A DNA stretch of 64,000 bases, from contig NZ_BAABWE010000002.1 of assembly GCF_040371755.1 (NCBI RefSeq), positions 376,812 through 440,811 of the forward strand, written 5' to 3'. Position 1 is the first letter of the stretch. Every line of letters starts with the position of its first letter. Source of the DNA: Bermanella sp040371755 (GTDB taxonomy: Bacteria > Pseudomonadota > Gammaproteobacteria > Pseudomonadales > Oceanobacteraceae). The translations under genes were made by a program, and so were the position numbers. The notes below the pieces were generated by a model. It saw only the letters and a list, made by a program, of their open reading frames with translations. It ran no database searches and had not been told where the DNA came from. This document shows positions 38,208 to 46,118 of this stretch, piece by piece.

Positions 38208-38327
38208 CCTTTACGGGAGATGCGCGCTTCGCTGACGGGAGATGAGAGACGCTTCTATTTGGTGAAGCTGGAAAGCTTTTGGTGAAGTCGGAAGGGGCTT
38301 CATTTTTCCGACTTACGTGCTAAACCA
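38208..38327. repeat. degenerate repeat DNA between DUF3144 and DUF2971 genes
   Basis: This 120-base gap holds diverged GGGAGA/GAGACG words related to the heptamer array at 37621. It also has a pair of GGTGAAG-containing copies (38260 and 38281), and GTCGGAA/TTCCGAC arms that could form a terminator-like hairpin after either gene. Confidence 0.5.
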
Positions 38328-39149
38328 TTACGTCCTATATGGAATTTCAGAGTGATTTATACCTGTAAATGGGTGGCCCTCCTCTTTCTCTAGAAAAAGA
38401 GCACATGCCTTTTTCGCCAGATCCTTATTTGATGTAGGCCCAATTACTATTGAACTCAAAAATGAAAAATCAAATGGCAATTCAATATATGGAATTAAAT
38501 AAGACTTACCCTCCCGAAATTTTATTTCTTCATCTGCCGCATAATCTAATTTAACTATAAGTCTCCACTCATTCTCTTCAGAAAATGATGGATGTTTGAA
38601 ATATGATGCTAGTAAAGTTATTTCATTTAAAAAACTATCAAGCATAGACTTTCTTTCTTCATCGCTTTCAGAATCACGATACCCAAACCAAGAATCATTG
38701 AGTAAACTTTTGATAGATTGCTCCTTTAGCTCTTTATCATATACGCATTGTTTAAGGTAACTATCAGGATATTCCTCTTTTATACATTCCAGAATTTTTC
38801 CTATATTGAAAACCAAGCAATAGCCATTATTATCAGGGCAATAACCTCTCCACTGGCTCAAAAGATCTAATTCTTTAGACACCGAAAACGTAAATATTGA
38901 TTCACTTGTATGGGTTTCTAGTTTAATTAAACAATTTTCTATATTGCCTATAAATTTCTTATATAAGTTTTGATTTTGATCAGATTCGGGAATTCCTGGT
39001 GCATTTGAGATAATTCCTCTTATTAACTCTAGAGCATGAAAAAACTCTTGTTCATCATTTAAAAAACCTATATTGGTTGCCCATAAGCAATTATTTCGAA
39101 CAATACCAAGAAGGCCAATTTGGGATGTATAGTGTCCAAATTTATCCAT
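38328..39149 (-). CDS. DUF2971-family protein
   Basis: A 273-residue, AT-rich gene product fitting the DUF2971 family. It opens with GHYTSQIGLLGIVRNNCLWATNIGFLNDEQEF, has a central FTFSVSKELDLLSQWRGYCPDNNGYCLVF, and then EENEWRLIVKL near the C-terminus. The pattern of His-Tyr near the N-terminus, a Ser-x-x-x-Asp-x-x-x-x-W-x-x-Tyr middle and a late Glu-Trp-Arg recalls ADP-ribosyltransferase-like folds, but that is inference. Such genes are patchily distributed and often found in mobile or defence-rich places. Codon use is more AT-rich than in the neighbouring ribosomal genes, suggesting acquisition. Confidence 0.75.
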   Translation of the reverse strand: MDKFGHYTSQIGLLGIVRNNCLWATNIGFLNDEQEFFHALELIRGIISNAPGIPESDQNQNLYKKFIGNIENCLIKLETHTSESIFTFSVSKELDLLSQWRGYCPDNNGYCLVFNIGKILECIKEEYPDSYLKQCVYDKELKEQSIKSLLNDSWFGYRDSESDEERKSMLDSFLNEITLLASYFKHPSFSEENEWRLIVKLDYAADEEIKFREGKSYLIPYIELPFDFSFLSSIVIGPTSNKDLAKKACALFLEKEEGHPFTGINHSEIPYRT

Positions 39150-39482
39150 AAACTATCTTCATATACCTCACACCGATTTCAACCAAACCTACATGTTGTT
39201 CTTCATTGTTAATGATACTCTAAAAATGTTCACGTATAAGTAACTTCACGCCATAGAACCAATCGGAAATCGAATTGATACCGATACACACATGTGAACT
39301 CTTAGGACTACTAGAGCCAAAGCGATTTGACAAGGTATCTGAATACTTAGTCGTTATAAATAACGAGGTATTAAGTACTAAGCAAAGGCAACCATATTAA
39401 CTGCTCAATATGCGTGACGATAGAATCTAATTCAACGAAACAATTACTCTAACACCTTGATTTAGATCCAACTTTCAGGCTC
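39150..39482. other. intergenic region with a remnant of the 265-bp repeat
   Basis: No reading frame is convincing. Positions 39256-39290 (AACCAATCGGAA, then ATCGA and GATACCGATAC) resemble the first part of the repeat units at 40104 and 40973 (AACTAATCGGAA, CGAATCGATACC), suggesting a decayed copy. The rest is AT-rich. Confidence 0.35.
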
Positions 39483-39803
39483 TTAATTACCCTCAATTAA
39501 TTTTAAGTTGTAACCTTCATCAATAAGCATAATTATTGCCTTGTGCTTATTACAGTTCTGATTCCATTCATCTAAATCTTTCAATGATGGAGATAGTTTT
39601 CGAAGAAATTCGAAGATTAACCTTTCCTGATCAACATTTTTATTAGAAATCGCAATATCCGCCATGCCGTCCAATGTAGCACAGATACCTAATATGTTTG
39701 CAGAGTTATAAACACCTCTAATCAAATCTTCATCCATCATTATTTCTGCAGGCTTAACATAAATTGGATACATTACTACTAAGATTATAATTATAATTCT
39801 CAT
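39483..39803 (-). CDS. small secreted protein of unknown function
   Basis: A 106-residue product with an N-terminal signal peptide (RIIIIILVVMYPIYVKPAE) and a mature part of about 85 residues with two cysteines (in LGICATLDG and WNQNCNKHK), likely disulphide-bonded in the periplasm. I do not recognise the family. It is very AT-rich, like the DUF2971 gene, and lies next to the repeat array. Confidence 0.6.
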   Translation of the reverse strand: MRIIIIILVVMYPIYVKPAEIMMDEDLIRGVYNSANILGICATLDGMADIAISNKNVDQERLIFEFLRKLSPSLKDLDEWNQNCNKHKAIIMLIDEGYNLKLIEGN

Positions 39804-39890
39804 ACCTATGATCCATATTGAAAATCAGTGATTCAGTAAGTTTAGGTCTTTTTAATTTATTCTCCATTTTTGAGGGTATTGCTCCCGTCC

Positions 39891-40112
39891 AAAACCAAAT
39901 CCGTATCGATACCAATATGCGGCATCCGAGCGCCGCATAACTAAAGCTGGGGGAAATATATAAGGTTGGCGGCGTGAGGCTAGCCGCGAAGCGGGGATCC
40001 GGGGTGCAACCCCGAGAAAAAGAACCGTGCTGGCTTTAATTTACCAGAACATAACATTCTAGATAATTCAGGAAGGACTGATAACGCACTTGCGGAAATC
40101 TAGTCGCGCGCA
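39891..40112. repeat. structured 265-bp repeat, copy A (5' part missing)
   Basis: First of three related units. It begins within the unit (CCAAATCCGTATCGATACCA) and ends with the decamer TCGCGCGCAA shared with copy B. Hairpins are visible: ATGCGGC/GCCGCAT (39917-39938), GCGGC/GCCGC (39970-39987) and CGGGGT-GCA-ACCCCG near 40000, followed by GAGAAAAAGAACCGTGCTGGC. It is more GC-rich than the neighbouring genes. Confidence 0.85.
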
Positions 40113-40370
40113 AGCGCCCTCCCACAATATCTCAGAATCAATCGAAAACCAAACCCGTAACGATAACAACATGCGGCATCCGAGCGCCGCATAACTAAAA
40201 CTGTAGGGAAATATACAAGGTTGGCGCCGTGAGGCTAGCCGCGAAGCGGGGATCCGGGGTGCAACCCCGAGAAAAAGAACCGTGCTGGCTTTAATTATTC
40301 AGATTACGAAAGTTGACATAATTAACTCAGAAACGATAGCGTACTTGCGGAAACCTAGTCGCGCGCAATA
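40104..40370. repeat. structured 265-bp repeat, copy B (complete)
   Basis: A complete unit running from TCGCGCGCAAGCGCCCTCCC to TCGCGCGCAATACCCC. It is in tandem with copy A, sharing the boundary decamer. Its three hairpins match copy A, although the second is weakened by a G-to-C change (GGCGCCGTGAGG). Similarity to copy C continues about 25 bases past the right decamer (CAAAACACATTCGCTGGGCA). Confidence 0.88.
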
Positions 40371-40409
40371 CCCCAAAACACATTCGCTGGGCATATTTCC
40401 GGCCAATAA

Positions 40410-40916
40410 CTATATTACGGAATCGTCTTTTTCTTTTATCTTATCAAAATCAATATTATGTAGAGATAACTCAGGGCCCGCATATACAACGACCTGTCTT
40501 ACCCCAGCCCCAATGCAAAGCTCTCTAAACGCTTTTTTCTCAATATTAGTTAATCCCCCTTCCAGTTTTTCCATAGGATGGATTATGACTCTGGGAGCAG
40601 GAGTTAAAAAATTTGATTTGTGTTGTTCCAAAAACGCAAATTGAAGCATCTTCTCTGCCACTTGAAAGTCAGCCAATAATGACCTCGGATGCGAAAAAGG
40701 GTTTGTAATTTGATACTTAAAGGTATCTAAACTCTTACACGAAGAACCTATCTTGAAAACCCTCCTATGACCTTCAGTGGTAGTCTCAGTAGCCATCAAA
40801 GGTTCTATTTCATAAATTTTCTTCGTGTTAATATTGCTAACTTTTAATCTTTTTTCCCAAACCTGAACATAGAGGTCATTAGAAAACAATCCGCAAATAA
40901 ATGTAGCAATACCCAT
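40410..40916 (-). CDS. truncated MreB-like actin paralogue
   Basis: A 168-residue protein that aligns by eye with the first half of MreB. GLFSNDL (residues 9-15) matches the MreB N-terminus, LLADFQVAEKML (80-91) matches IADFFVTEKML, NFLTPAPRVII (102-112) matches the S-F-x-R-P-S-P-R-V-L-V segment, and NIEKKAFRELCIGAGVRQVVVY (124-145) matches the E-R-R-A-I-R-E-S-A-x-G-A-G-A-R-E-V-F-L-I segment. The first phosphate loop (D-L-G-T-A-N-T) is replaced by YVQVWEKR, and the protein stops where the second phosphate loop would begin, so it probably does not bind ATP. It may be a partner or modulator of MreB filaments. It sits between repeat copies B and C. Confidence 0.7.
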   Translation of the reverse strand: MGIATFICGLFSNDLYVQVWEKRLKVSNINTKKIYEIEPLMATETTTEGHRRVFKIGSSCKSLDTFKYQITNPFSHPRSLLADFQVAEKMLQFAFLEQHKSNFLTPAPRVIIHPMEKLEGGLTNIEKKAFRELCIGAGVRQVVVYAGPELSLHNIDFDKIKEKDDSVI

Positions 40917-40972
40917 AATTCACAACACAACTAATAATTAATAAATAACATCAAAATCTGTAACGCCTAATT

Positions 40973-41238
40973 TCGCGCGCAAGCGCCCTCCCACAATATC
41001 CCAGAACTAATCGGAATCCAAACCCGAATCGATACCACTATGCGGCATCCGAGCGCCGCATAACTAAAGCTAGGGGAAATATATGAGGTTGGCGGCGTGA
41101 GGCTAGCCGCGAAGCGGGGATACGGGGTGCAACCCCGAGAAAAAGAAACCGTGCTGGCCTTAATCTACCAGCACACAACAATCCTGATAATTCAGCAAGA
41201 ACCAATAACGCACATGCGTAATAAATCGCGCGCAATAC
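40973..41238. repeat. structured 265-bp repeat, copy C (complete)
   Basis: A complete unit from TCGCGCGCAAGCGCCCTCCC to TCGCGCGCAATACCC, with all three hairpins kept. After it, 41272-41288 (GGCGCCCTCCAACAAAG) resembles the beginning of a further, truncated unit. A 65-codon frame on the minus strand inside the unit is not considered a gene. Confidence 0.88.
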
Positions 41239-41292
41239 CCAAAAGACTCACTTCGTTCGCGGGGCACACTGGCGCCCTCCAACAAAGTTAAA

Positions 41293-41589
41293 TTAAGAAT
41301 TAAGCGACCGCTTCAACACCCTATCAAACACAAACGGCCCAAACGGCAATAACGAGGCCACTACACCACTGGGCATCGCCCACAACGGTAACTTCACTTT
41401 AGAAGCCGTCGACATCAACACAAACACATAGGCCATAAACAACACACCATGAGCCATGCCAATATATTTAACTGGCTCCACAATACCCATCTGATACTTC
41501 AACGGCATCGCAATAAATAGCAACAATAAAAAGGACGCACCTTCTAAATAACCCACTAAGGTTAAAGGCTTAATTGACACTTGAGACAT
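41293..41589 (-). CDS. DUF3817-family membrane protein
   Basis: A 98-residue inner-membrane protein with about three hydrophobic segments and the family pattern LVGYLEGASFLLLLFIAMPLKY, followed by GMAHGVLFMAYVF, and LLPFGPFVFDRVLKR at the C-terminus. DUF3817 proteins are short membrane proteins of unknown function, sometimes fused to transporters. The gene lies downstream of rplQ behind a terminator, so it is probably transcribed separately or by read-through. Confidence 0.85.
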   Translation of the reverse strand: MSQVSIKPLTLVGYLEGASFLLLLFIAMPLKYQMGIVEPVKYIGMAHGVLFMAYVFVLMSTASKVKLPLWAMPSGVVASLLPFGPFVFDRVLKRSLNS

Positions 41590-41624
41590 AATATAAACTT
41601 CAAATATTTAATAAATTGTAAGCA

Positions 41625-41648
41625 TAAAAAAAGGCAGCCGAAGCTGCC
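41625..41648 (-). terminator. terminator of the ribosomal superoperon
   Basis: GGCAGC-TTCG-GCTGCC (minus strand), a UUCG-capped six-base stem followed by seven or more T, 25 bases past the rplQ stop. Confidence 0.9.
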
Positions 41649-41673
41649 TCTTTCTATTCAAACAAAGTGTTGA

Positions 41674-42066
41674 TTAATCTTCAGATTCTTCAACAACTTC
41701 GTCTGCAACTGGACGATCAACCAGTTCTACGTATGCCATAGGAGCATTGTCGCCTGCACGGAATCCGCACTTAAGAATACGTAGGTAACCGCCAGTACGT
41801 TCTTGGTAACGAGGACCAAGTTCGCTGAACAGTTTACCAACCGCTTCTTTAGAGCGAGTGCGTGAGAAAGCCAAACGACGGTTAGCAACAGAATCTTCTT
41901 TTGCTAGCGTAATTAATGGCTCAGCCACACGACGTAACTCTTTTGCTTTAGGCAAAGTAGTTTTAATGATCTCATGTTCGATCAACGATACAGCCATGTT
42001 TTTAAACATAGCCTGACGGTGCGAACTGGTTCGGTTTAAGTGACGACCACTTTTACGATGGCGCAT
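41674..42066 (-). CDS. rplQ: 50S ribosomal protein L17
   Basis: A 130-residue large-subunit protein beginning MRHRKSGRHLNRTSSHRQAMFKNMA, the diagnostic N-terminus. It binds near the peptide exit tunnel. The C-terminus extends by an acidic tail (DEVVEESED), which is common in gammaproteobacteria. It is the last gene of the alpha operon, 27 bases after rpoA, with a terminator behind it. Confidence 0.97.
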   Translation of the reverse strand: MRHRKSGRHLNRTSSHRQAMFKNMAVSLIEHEIIKTTLPKAKELRRVAEPLITLAKEDSVANRRLAFSRTRSKEAVGKLFSELGPRYQERTGGYLRILKCGFRAGDNAPMAYVELVDRPVADEVVEESED

Positions 42067-42093
42067 GTTTTAATTCCTTACCTCAAACCTGCC

Positions 42094-43095
42094 TTAGGCA
42101 AGCGCTTTGTCGTCTTTCTTCAAACTAGCTGGTGGCCAGTTCTCTAGGTGCATACCAAGAGACAAACCGCGAGAAGCCAAGACGTCTTTAATTTCAGTTA
42201 ATGACTTCTTACCCAAGTTAGGGGTTTTCAGCAACTCAACTTCGGTGCGCTGAATCAGATCACCGATGTAGTAAATGTTTTCCGCTTTCAAGCAGTTTGC
42301 AGAACGTACTGTTAGCTCTAGATCATCTACCGGACGAAGTAGAATCGGATCAATCTCGTCTTCTATTTCTTCTGGTTCTGGTTCAGCTTCATTTTGCAAG
42401 TCTACAAACACTGCTAGCTGTTGCTGCAGGATGGTAGCAGAGCGACGAATCGCTTCTTCTGGCTCAATGGTGCCGTTAGTTTCTAGGTCGATAACTAGCT
42501 TATCCAAATCAGTACGCTGTTCGACACGAGCATTTTCAACACCGTAAGCTACACGCTTAACTGGGCTGTATGTCGCATCTAACTGCAATTTACCAATTGC
42601 TTTTGTCTCTTCTTCGTTCTGGTTGCGAGACTCTACAGTCTCGTATCCACGACCTGCTGCAACTTTGATGTTGATCTTCAGTTCACCTTTATCAGCCAAG
42701 TTGGCGATAACGTGTTCTGGGTTTGCAACTTCAACGCCGTGATCCAATTGGATATCAGCAGCAGTAACCTGACCTTGGCCAGATTTGTGTAGAGTCAGAT
42801 AAGCTTCTTCACGTTCGTGCAGTTTAACTGCCACACCTTTTAGGTTTAACAAGATTTCGATTACGTCTTCTTGTACGCCTTCAATGGTGCTGTACTCATG
42901 AAGAACACCTTCAATTTCAACTTCTACGATGGCGGCGCCAGGCATAGAAGAGAGAAGGATACGACGCAACGCAGCACCTAAAGTGTGGCCAAAGCCACGT
43001 TCTAATGGCTCCAGAGTTACTTTCGCCTGAGTATTGCTAACCTGCTCAACCTGAATATGGCGCGGAGTTAGAAATTCGTTCACTGAACGCTGCAT
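42094..43095 (-). CDS. rpoA: RNA polymerase alpha subunit
   Basis: A 333-residue alpha subunit. The N-terminal dimerisation domain (residues 1 to about 235) includes LEPLERGFGHTLGAALRRILLSSMPGAAI. A flexible acidic linker (EAEPEPEEIEDEIDP) leads to the C-terminal domain with LTVRSANCLKAENIYYIGDLIQRTE and LGKKSLTEIKDVLASRGLSLG, which contacts UP elements and activators. It lies between rpsD and rplQ, the usual alpha-operon position. Confidence 0.98.
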   Translation of the reverse strand: MQRSVNEFLTPRHIQVEQVSNTQAKVTLEPLERGFGHTLGAALRRILLSSMPGAAIVEVEIEGVLHEYSTIEGVQEDVIEILLNLKGVAVKLHEREEAYLTLHKSGQGQVTAADIQLDHGVEVANPEHVIANLADKGELKINIKVAAGRGYETVESRNQNEEETKAIGKLQLDATYSPVKRVAYGVENARVEQRTDLDKLVIDLETNGTIEPEEAIRRSATILQQQLAVFVDLQNEAEPEPEEIEDEIDPILLRPVDDLELTVRSANCLKAENIYYIGDLIQRTEVELLKTPNLGKKSLTEIKDVLASRGLSLGMHLENWPPASLKKDDKALA

Positions 43096-43113
43096 AGCTG
43101 CCCCTGTTCTATA

Positions 43114-43734
43114 TTACTTAGAGTACAATTCGACGATCAACTGTTCATTGATCTCGGCTGATAACTCAGAACGTTCAGGAACTGCTTTGAACGTACCTTC
43201 CATTTTTTTGGCATCAACGTCGATCCAAGCTAGATCACCACGCTGAGATGCTAAATCTAGTGCACCTTTAATACGTAGTTGATTCTTCGCCTTTTCACGT
43301 ACAGCAACCACATCTCCGCTCTTAATGTTATAAGAAGGGATGTTTACGGTTTGACCGTTAACAGAAATCGCCTTGTGAGATACCAATTGACGTGCTTCAG
43401 AGCGTGTTGAGCCAAAGCCCATACGGTAAACCACGTTATCCAATCGAGTTTCAAGAAGCTGAAGTAGGTTTTCACCAGTCGCACCTTTGACACGTGCTGC
43501 TTCTTTATAATAACCACGGAATTGCTTTTCAAGAATGCCGTAAATACGACGAACTTTTTGCTTTTCACGTAGCTGTAAACCATAGTCAGACAAACGTCCA
43601 CGGCCTGCACCGTGTACACCTGGCTTGGTTTCTAATTTACATTTTGAGTCTAGTGCACGAACGCCGCTCTTCAAGAAAAGGTCAGTACCTTCACGACGAG
43701 ACAGCTTACACTTAGGACCTATATATCGAGCCAT
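43114..43734 (-). CDS. rpsD: 30S ribosomal protein S4
   Basis: A 206-residue primary 16S rRNA-binding protein. The N-terminus MARYIGPKCKLSRREGTDLFLKSG and the S4 domain (LETRLDNVVYRMGFGSTRSEARQLVSHKAISVNG) are clear. Unlike many S4 proteins it carries few N-terminal cysteines and would not hold zinc. In relatives S4 represses the alpha operon by binding the leader before rpsM; a fitting structure is present here at 44525-44617. Confidence 0.98.
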   Translation of the reverse strand: MARYIGPKCKLSRREGTDLFLKSGVRALDSKCKLETKPGVHGAGRGRLSDYGLQLREKQKVRRIYGILEKQFRGYYKEAARVKGATGENLLQLLETRLDNVVYRMGFGSTRSEARQLVSHKAISVNGQTVNIPSYNIKSGDVVAVREKAKNQLRIKGALDLASQRGDLAWIDVDAKKMEGTFKAVPERSELSAEINEQLIVELYSK

Positions 43735-43746
43735 AGTTCTGTCCCC

Positions 43747-44136
43747 TTATACGCGACGTTTCTTAGGTGGACGGCAACCGTTGTGAGGTATAGGTGTCAC
43801 ATCAGTAATGTTGCCAATCTTGTAACCGCATGCATTTAATGCACGAACAGCTGATTCACGACCAGGACCTGGACCTTTAACTTCCACGTCTAGGTTTTTC
43901 AAACCATACTCTTTTGCGGCTTCACCAGCGCGTTCCGCAGCAACCTGTGCAGCGAAAGGGGTACTCTTACGAGAACCACGGAAACCAGAACCACCTGCAG
44001 TTGCCCAAGATAGAGCATTACCCTGACGGTCAGTAATGGTTACGATAGTGTTGTTAAATGACGCATGGATGTGCGCCACGCCGTCTACGACGGACTTTTT
44101 AATTTTTTTCTTAACGTTACGTTGTGGCTTTGCCAT
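43747..44136 (-). CDS. rpsK: 30S ribosomal protein S11
   Basis: A 129-residue protein of the small-subunit platform with the signature VADGVAHIHASFNNTIVT-like start (residues 18-35), LSWATAGGSGFRGSRKSTPFAA, and the C-terminus DVTPIPHNGCRPPKKRRV. It lies 17 bases after rpsM and 12 before rpsD on the same transcript. Confidence 0.98.
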   Translation of the reverse strand: MAKPQRNVKKKIKKSVVDGVAHIHASFNNTIVTITDRQGNALSWATAGGSGFRGSRKSTPFAAQVAAERAGEAAKEYGLKNLDVEVKGPGPGRESAVRALNACGYKIGNITDVTPIPHNGCRPPKKRRV

Positions 44137-44153
44137 AAATCAACCCTGCCTTA

Positions 44154-44510
44154 TTAACGTTTAATTGGCTTACGTGGGCCCTTACGGGTACGCGCATTTG
44201 TTTTAGTGCGCTGTCCACGTAGAGGCAAACTGCGACGATGACGAATACCGCGGAAACAACCAAGATCCATCAATCGCTTGATGCTCATGGATACTTCACG
44301 GCGAAGATCACCTTCTACAGTAAATTTGCCAACTTCTGAACGGATCTCATCTAACTTTTCGTCAGAAAGATCAGCAATTTTAGTTGATTCTTCAATACCA
44401 ACTGCTTTACATATTTGCTTAGCAGTAGGCAAGCCAACACCGAACACGTAGGTCAATGAAATGACCGCATGTTTGTTGTCAGGAATGTTTACACCGGCTA
44501 TACGAGCCAT
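44154..44510 (-). CDS. rpsM: 30S ribosomal protein S13
   Basis: A 118-residue small-subunit head protein that contacts the P-site tRNA and forms intersubunit bridges. The N-terminus MARIAGVNIPDNKHAVISLTYVFG and the basic tail RGQRTKTNARTRKGPRKPI are diagnostic. It is the first gene of the alpha section, preceded by a 129-base structured gap rather than the tight spacing found elsewhere in the cluster. Confidence 0.98.
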   Translation of the reverse strand: MARIAGVNIPDNKHAVISLTYVFGVGLPTAKQICKAVGIEESTKIADLSDEKLDEIRSEVGKFTVEGDLRREVSMSIKRLMDLGCFRGIRHRRSLPLRGQRTKTNARTRKGPRKPIKR

Positions 44511-44524
44511 TTTTCACCCCATCT

Positions 44525-44617
44525 CACGCATTTTAATGCGTGTTGATGCCTTTATCTGGATAGGCACAATAAAGAATCCTCGGCCAGAGCGCAAACTCTG
44601 ACCGATTAAGCCTATCC
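44525..44617 (-). promoter_or_regulatory. structured leader of rpsM, candidate S4-binding (alpha operon) element
   Basis: The gap between rpmJ and rpsM folds on the minus strand. An outer stem GGATAGGC/GCCTATCC (44558-44617) encloses an inner stem GGTCAGAG/CTCTGGCC (44582-44603). A separate hairpin CACGCAT-TAAA-ATGCGTG (44525-44542) lies just before the GGGGTG ribosome site of rpsM. In E. coli this position is a pseudoknot bound by S4 for feedback control. I see the stems directly; binding by S4 and a pseudoknot are inferred. Confidence 0.55.
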
Positions 44618-44639
44618 CCCATTACAACGTCGGCGGGGA

Positions 44640-44753
44640 TTAACCTTGACGTTGTTTGTGCTTAGGATCTGTACAGATCACACGCACACTGCCGTTACGA
44701 CGAATGATTTTACATTCACGGCAAATCTTCTTCACTGAAGCACGTACTTTCAT
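44640..44753 (-). CDS. rpmJ: 50S ribosomal protein L36
   Basis: A 37-residue large-subunit protein: it starts MKVRASVKKICRECKIIRR and ends DPKHKQRQG. The zinc-binding set C-x2-C...C-x4-H is intact (Cys 11, 14, 27 and the His in PKH), so this is the zinc-containing form. It lies between secY (22 bases) and the rpsM leader. Confidence 0.95.
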   Translation of the reverse strand: MKVRASVKKICRECKIIRRNGSVRVICTDPKHKQRQG

Positions 44754-44775
44754 TGAAAGTCTCCAGAGACTCTGA

Positions 44776-46107
44776 TTAGCGTACCAAACCGCCGCCAATA
44801 CCATTCAAATTTGACTTCTTCATAAGGCTTTCGTACTGATGAGACATCAGATGAGATTGCACTTGTGACATAAAGTCCATGACTACCACCACTACGATTA
44901 GTAATGAGGTACCACCAAAGTAGAACGGCACGTCGGCCGCCACCACCAAGAATTGGGGCAGCAATGATACAGCAGTTATGTATAAAGCGCCAAATAAAGT
45001 TAATCGACCTAGCACACCATCAACATATTGGGCGGTTTGTTGTCCTGGGCGGATACCTGGAATGAATGCTCCAGACTTCTTAAGGTTCTCCGATATGTCC
45101 TTGCTGTTAAACATCAAGGCGGTATAGAAGTAGCAGAAGAAGATTACCGCTAAGGAAAACAGGATTAGGTATAGAGGTTGGCTTGGCCCAAGGGCTAAAG
45201 ACACATCCTGTAACCATTCCATACCTTCAGTACGTCCAAACCACTGACCGATTGAAGCCGGAAACAGTAGGATAGATGAGGCGAAGATTGGTGGAATTAC
45301 ACCTGCCATGTTGATTTTAAGTGGTAAGTGACTGCTTTGAGCCGCAAAAACTTTGCGACCTTGCTGACGCTTAGCGTAATTGATTGCGATGCGACGTTGA
45401 CCACGTTCTACGAACACAACGAATGCAACAATCAATACTGCAAGTACGGCAATGGCTAACAACAATGCGATGTTAGTATCACCCTGACGAGCAGATTCAA
45501 AAGATTGACCGATGGCACCAGGCAAGCCTGCAACAATACCGGCAAAAATCAGTAGTGAGATACCGTTACCGATACCACGCTCTGTCACTTGTTCGCCCAA
45601 CCACATTAAGAAAACAGCGCCACATACAAATGATGAAACAGCTGTTAAGTAATACAGTGGAGACGCATCAAACGACACACCTTGACTAGCCAAGCCTGCG
45701 GATACACCGAAGGCTTGAACTAACGCTAACAGCACAGTGCCGTAGCGGGTGTACTGACTGATTTTACGACGACCAGCTTCACCCTCTTTTTTGAGGGCTT
45801 CAAGCTGCGGGCTCACCGCCGTCAATAGCTGCATAATAATAGAGGCAGATATGTACGGCATGATACCTAGTGCAAAGATCGACATACGCTCAAGGGCGCC
45901 ACCAGAGAACATGTTGAACATGCTCAAGATGGTCCCTTGGTTTTGTTCGAACAATGCCGCTAGACGATCAGGGTTGATACCGGGTACCGGAATATGAGCG
46001 CCGATACGGTATACGACAATCGCTAGGATAACGAACTTAATACGAGACCAAAGTTCGCCGAGTCCTGCGGGTGCCATTCCTGTTGGTTGTGAGCCTTGCT
46101 TAGCCAT
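44776..46107 (-). CDS. secY: preprotein translocase subunit SecY
   Basis: A 443-residue channel of the Sec translocon with ten membrane helices. Visible are RIGAHIPVPGINPDRL, the plug-helix region with GGALERMSIFALGIMPYISASIIMQLL, the cytoplasmic loop with GQRRIAINYAKRQQGRK, and NLKKSGAFIPGIRPGQQTAQYVD. It is last of the spc section before rpmJ, 11 bases after rplO, as in E. coli. Confidence 0.98.
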   Translation of the reverse strand: MAKQGSQPTGMAPAGLGELWSRIKFVILAIVVYRIGAHIPVPGINPDRLAALFEQNQGTILSMFNMFSGGALERMSIFALGIMPYISASIIMQLLTAVSPQLEALKKEGEAGRRKISQYTRYGTVLLALVQAFGVSAGLASQGVSFDASPLYYLTAVSSFVCGAVFLMWLGEQVTERGIGNGISLLIFAGIVAGLPGAIGQSFESARQGDTNIALLLAIAVLAVLIVAFVVFVERGQRRIAINYAKRQQGRKVFAAQSSHLPLKINMAGVIPPIFASSILLFPASIGQWFGRTEGMEWLQDVSLALGPSQPLYLILFSLAVIFFCYFYTALMFNSKDISENLKKSGAFIPGIRPGQQTAQYVDGVLGRLTLFGALYITAVSLLPQFLVVAADVPFYFGGTSLLIVVVVVMDFMSQVQSHLMSHQYESLMKKSNLNGIGGGLVR

Positions 46108-46118
46108 CTAAGTGGTCC

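Noticed and set aside
41038..41235. A 65-codon minus-strand frame inside repeat copy C
   Set aside because: It lies wholly within the repeat, its analogue is broken in the other copies, and it has no ribosome site.
39804..41290. Integron gene-cassette array
   Set aside because: The repeats look cassette-like, but I found no GTTRRRY/RYYYAAC core boxes at the unit ends and there is no integrase gene in the window. The units are also longer than most attC sites.
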